NCBI GenBank assembly: GCA_963582255.1 | Contig: CAUZRD010000028.1 | Coordinates: forward strand, 1 to 16,578 | Direction: 5' to 3' | DNA length: 16,578 bases | Source: CAUZRD01 sp963582255 | GTDB taxonomy: Bacteria; Pseudomonadota; Alphaproteobacteria; Rhizobiales; TMED25 | Part shown: piece by piece, positions 15,572 through 16,578 of the stretch | Numbering within the stretch: position 1 is the first letter of the stretch | Layout of the letters: every line of letters begins with the position of its first letter | Position numbers and translations under genes: made by a program | Notes under the pieces: generated by a model | Seen by the model: the letters and a program-made list of their open reading frames with translations, nothing else | What the model was told of the DNA's origin: nothing | Database searches by the model: none

Positions 15572-16001
15572 TCAGTTAACTCCTTGTTGCCCGGGCGACA
15601 TTATCTGTAAAAATTTATTTGTACCAGATCGCCGACACCTCACACTGGGCCATCCCTCCGATAAGTAAGATCGGCGGTAGTCTGCACTTGCATGAATATC
15701 GCTATTCGCGATTGCAAGCATCAATGCTAATGTCTTTGAACACTTTAGCCCAAAAATTTCCAGACAAGTCGTCTTTCATACCACTCACTATAAACATGTA
15801 AGAACTAGCACCAATCATGGTGATATCGTTGACCATCAAAAACGGTAGGCATGGCTTGTATCCCCGGTCATGCCAACGCATATGCGCATGTTTTATGTCA
15901 GCGTTCTGTTATTTGAGTTACGCTGCTCGGATCAGATATTTCCATATCCTGCCAGACCCAAAATAGGCGATGAGGTTTTTGCAGGTCCCAATAGTAGTGT
16001 C
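15572..16001. other. Gap between coxG remnant and XdhC; possible coxE trace
   Basis: 430 bp with no open gene. At 15811-15867 the minus strand reads PGIQAMPTVFDGQRYHHDW. This aligns without gaps to the C-terminal RGIRAMLP-VDEFR-VHNL pattern I recall for CoxE-type VWA proteins, with about seven identities in nineteen. A stop precedes it and others follow, so it would be a relic. A VWA gene between coxG and xdhC would fit cox cluster order. The evidence is thin. The part near 15640-15680 has a small inverted repeat around ccgatcttacttatcgg. Confidence 0.25.
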
Positions 16002-16578
16002 CTATCGGCTAATAATTATAAATACCACTGCAATCAATAAGCCAACCACAAGATAGGCAGCACGTGTTGGCAGGCCAAAAACATCGCACTGCTTTAGGGT
16101 ACAGGAACATCGGTCGATACCACTTCATCAGCTTCAAGCGATCTAGTTTATCTTCTCCAGCACCCTTGCCAAACGGGTTAGGAAATTTGCATAACTCATC
16201 GGCCATTTTGTTGGACGTTCCCTGAACCAGTCTCTGGGCGATCCGGGCAATTTTTTCGCCAACCTTGACATCCACATTATAGAGCAGGGTTGAACCGATA
16301 TTTCCGTAATCACGAAGAGATCATTGGTCTCCACCTTTGGCAAATCCCACAGCTCCTCCCAAGCTCTCCCCACTAATTGTATAACCATTGGAAGTATCGA
16401 TATCAGTAAATTGATCCGGCCTTTGAATTTAGCACATATCCTCCCAACCTTAATCTGAACAATGTTGGGAATACATTATCATCAACATTGATGCACTCTT
16501 CGACTACACTGACGCAAGCTTGGAACGCTGCTGCATCATTAAACGCTTGCCACTCAACCTCACGGGGTACCGAAATTT
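16002..16578 (-). pseudogene. Decayed coxG (CO dehydrogenase subunit G family), 5' end beyond the window
   Basis: Remnant of an SRPBCC-fold CoxG, the membrane-anchored accessory protein of CO-dehydrogenase-type molybdenum hydroxylases. In shifting minus-strand frames it reads ISVPREVEWQAFND, FQACVSVVEECINVDDN, a frameshift, then KVGRICAKFKGRINL and another frameshift. TDIDTSNGYTISGES, GGAVGFAKGGDQ, a TGA at 16321-16323 and GSTLLYNVDVKVGEKIARIA follow, then QRLVQGTSNKMADE. After one more frameshift comes the C-terminal anchor GLPTRAAYLVVGLLIAVVFI, with its stop at 16002. All blocks match the family in order, including KAKFKG-, GFAKGG- and KMADEF-type motifs and the tail anchor. At least three frameshifts and one stop make it non-functional. 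It lies upstream of the intact XdhC operon on the same strand. Confidence 0.9.

Noticed and set aside
15619..15801. 60-residue plus-strand ORF in the gap before XdhC
   Set aside because: No ribosome site or family pattern, and it runs against the direction of the operon and the coxG relic.
16009..16388. Two overlapping minus-strand ORFs as separate small genes
   Set aside because: Both are pieces of the coxG relic in two frames; joined across the frameshifts they rebuild the known protein.
1..16578. CRISPR arrays, insertion sequences, phage genes, toxin-antitoxin pairs
   Set aside because: No regularly spaced repeats, transposase or integrase motifs, terminal inverted repeats or paired small ORFs were seen.

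Overview
The gene families and the gene order point to an alphaproteobacterium, most likely of the Hyphomicrobiales. The markers are cysE followed by a DUF3126 gene, a CHCC zinc-finger gene beside an FAD monooxygenase, the block gpt / cinA-like / sfsA / map, and a MoeA-like/MobA-like fusion coupled to two XdhC proteins. Base composition is moderate, with AT-rich intergenic stretches. No plasmid, phage, insertion-sequence or CRISPR signature was seen. The species cannot be fixed from this window.

Layout. Positions 1-2014 (minus strand) hold an alpha/beta hydrolase, serine acetyltransferase (cysE) and a DUF3126 protein. Positions 2122-3615 (plus) hold the zinc-finger protein and the FAD monooxygenase. 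Positions 3628-4537 (minus) are a decayed fumarylacetoacetate hydrolase. Positions 4636-6033 (minus) encode an MFS exporter with a strongly histidine-rich C-terminal tail, probably for nickel or another transition metal. A gap of about 1.15 kb follows, with one doubtful ORF and a long imperfect palindrome. Positions 7198-8882 (minus) hold a cold-shock protein and a DEAD-box RNA helicase. Then come tRNA-Leu(UAA), a C-terminally truncated gpt and a CinA-like protein (minus), and divergently sfsA and map (plus). Positions 12285-12903 (minus) are a decayed Asp/Glu-racemase-superfamily gene. Positions 12916-15571 (minus) are a tightly coupled molybdoenzyme-maturation operon: XdhC/CoxI, XdhC-Rossmann, MoeA-like/MobA-like fusion. 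The right edge is a decayed coxG.

The main theme is gene decay in progress. At least three genes (FAH, racemase family, coxG) have several independent stops and frameshifts but still read as their families. gpt has one stop just before its conserved tail. The lost functions are aromatic (tyrosine-type) catabolism and a CO-dehydrogenase-type molybdenum hydroxylase accessory factor, while the cofactor-handling genes next to coxG remain intact. This fits recent loss of catabolic capacity, as in a lineage adapting to a host or a narrow niche. I found no convincing new multi-gene system. The points most worth checking are the coxG decay beside an intact maturation operon, the gpt truncation, the His-tailed exporter and the palindrome at 7050-7116.
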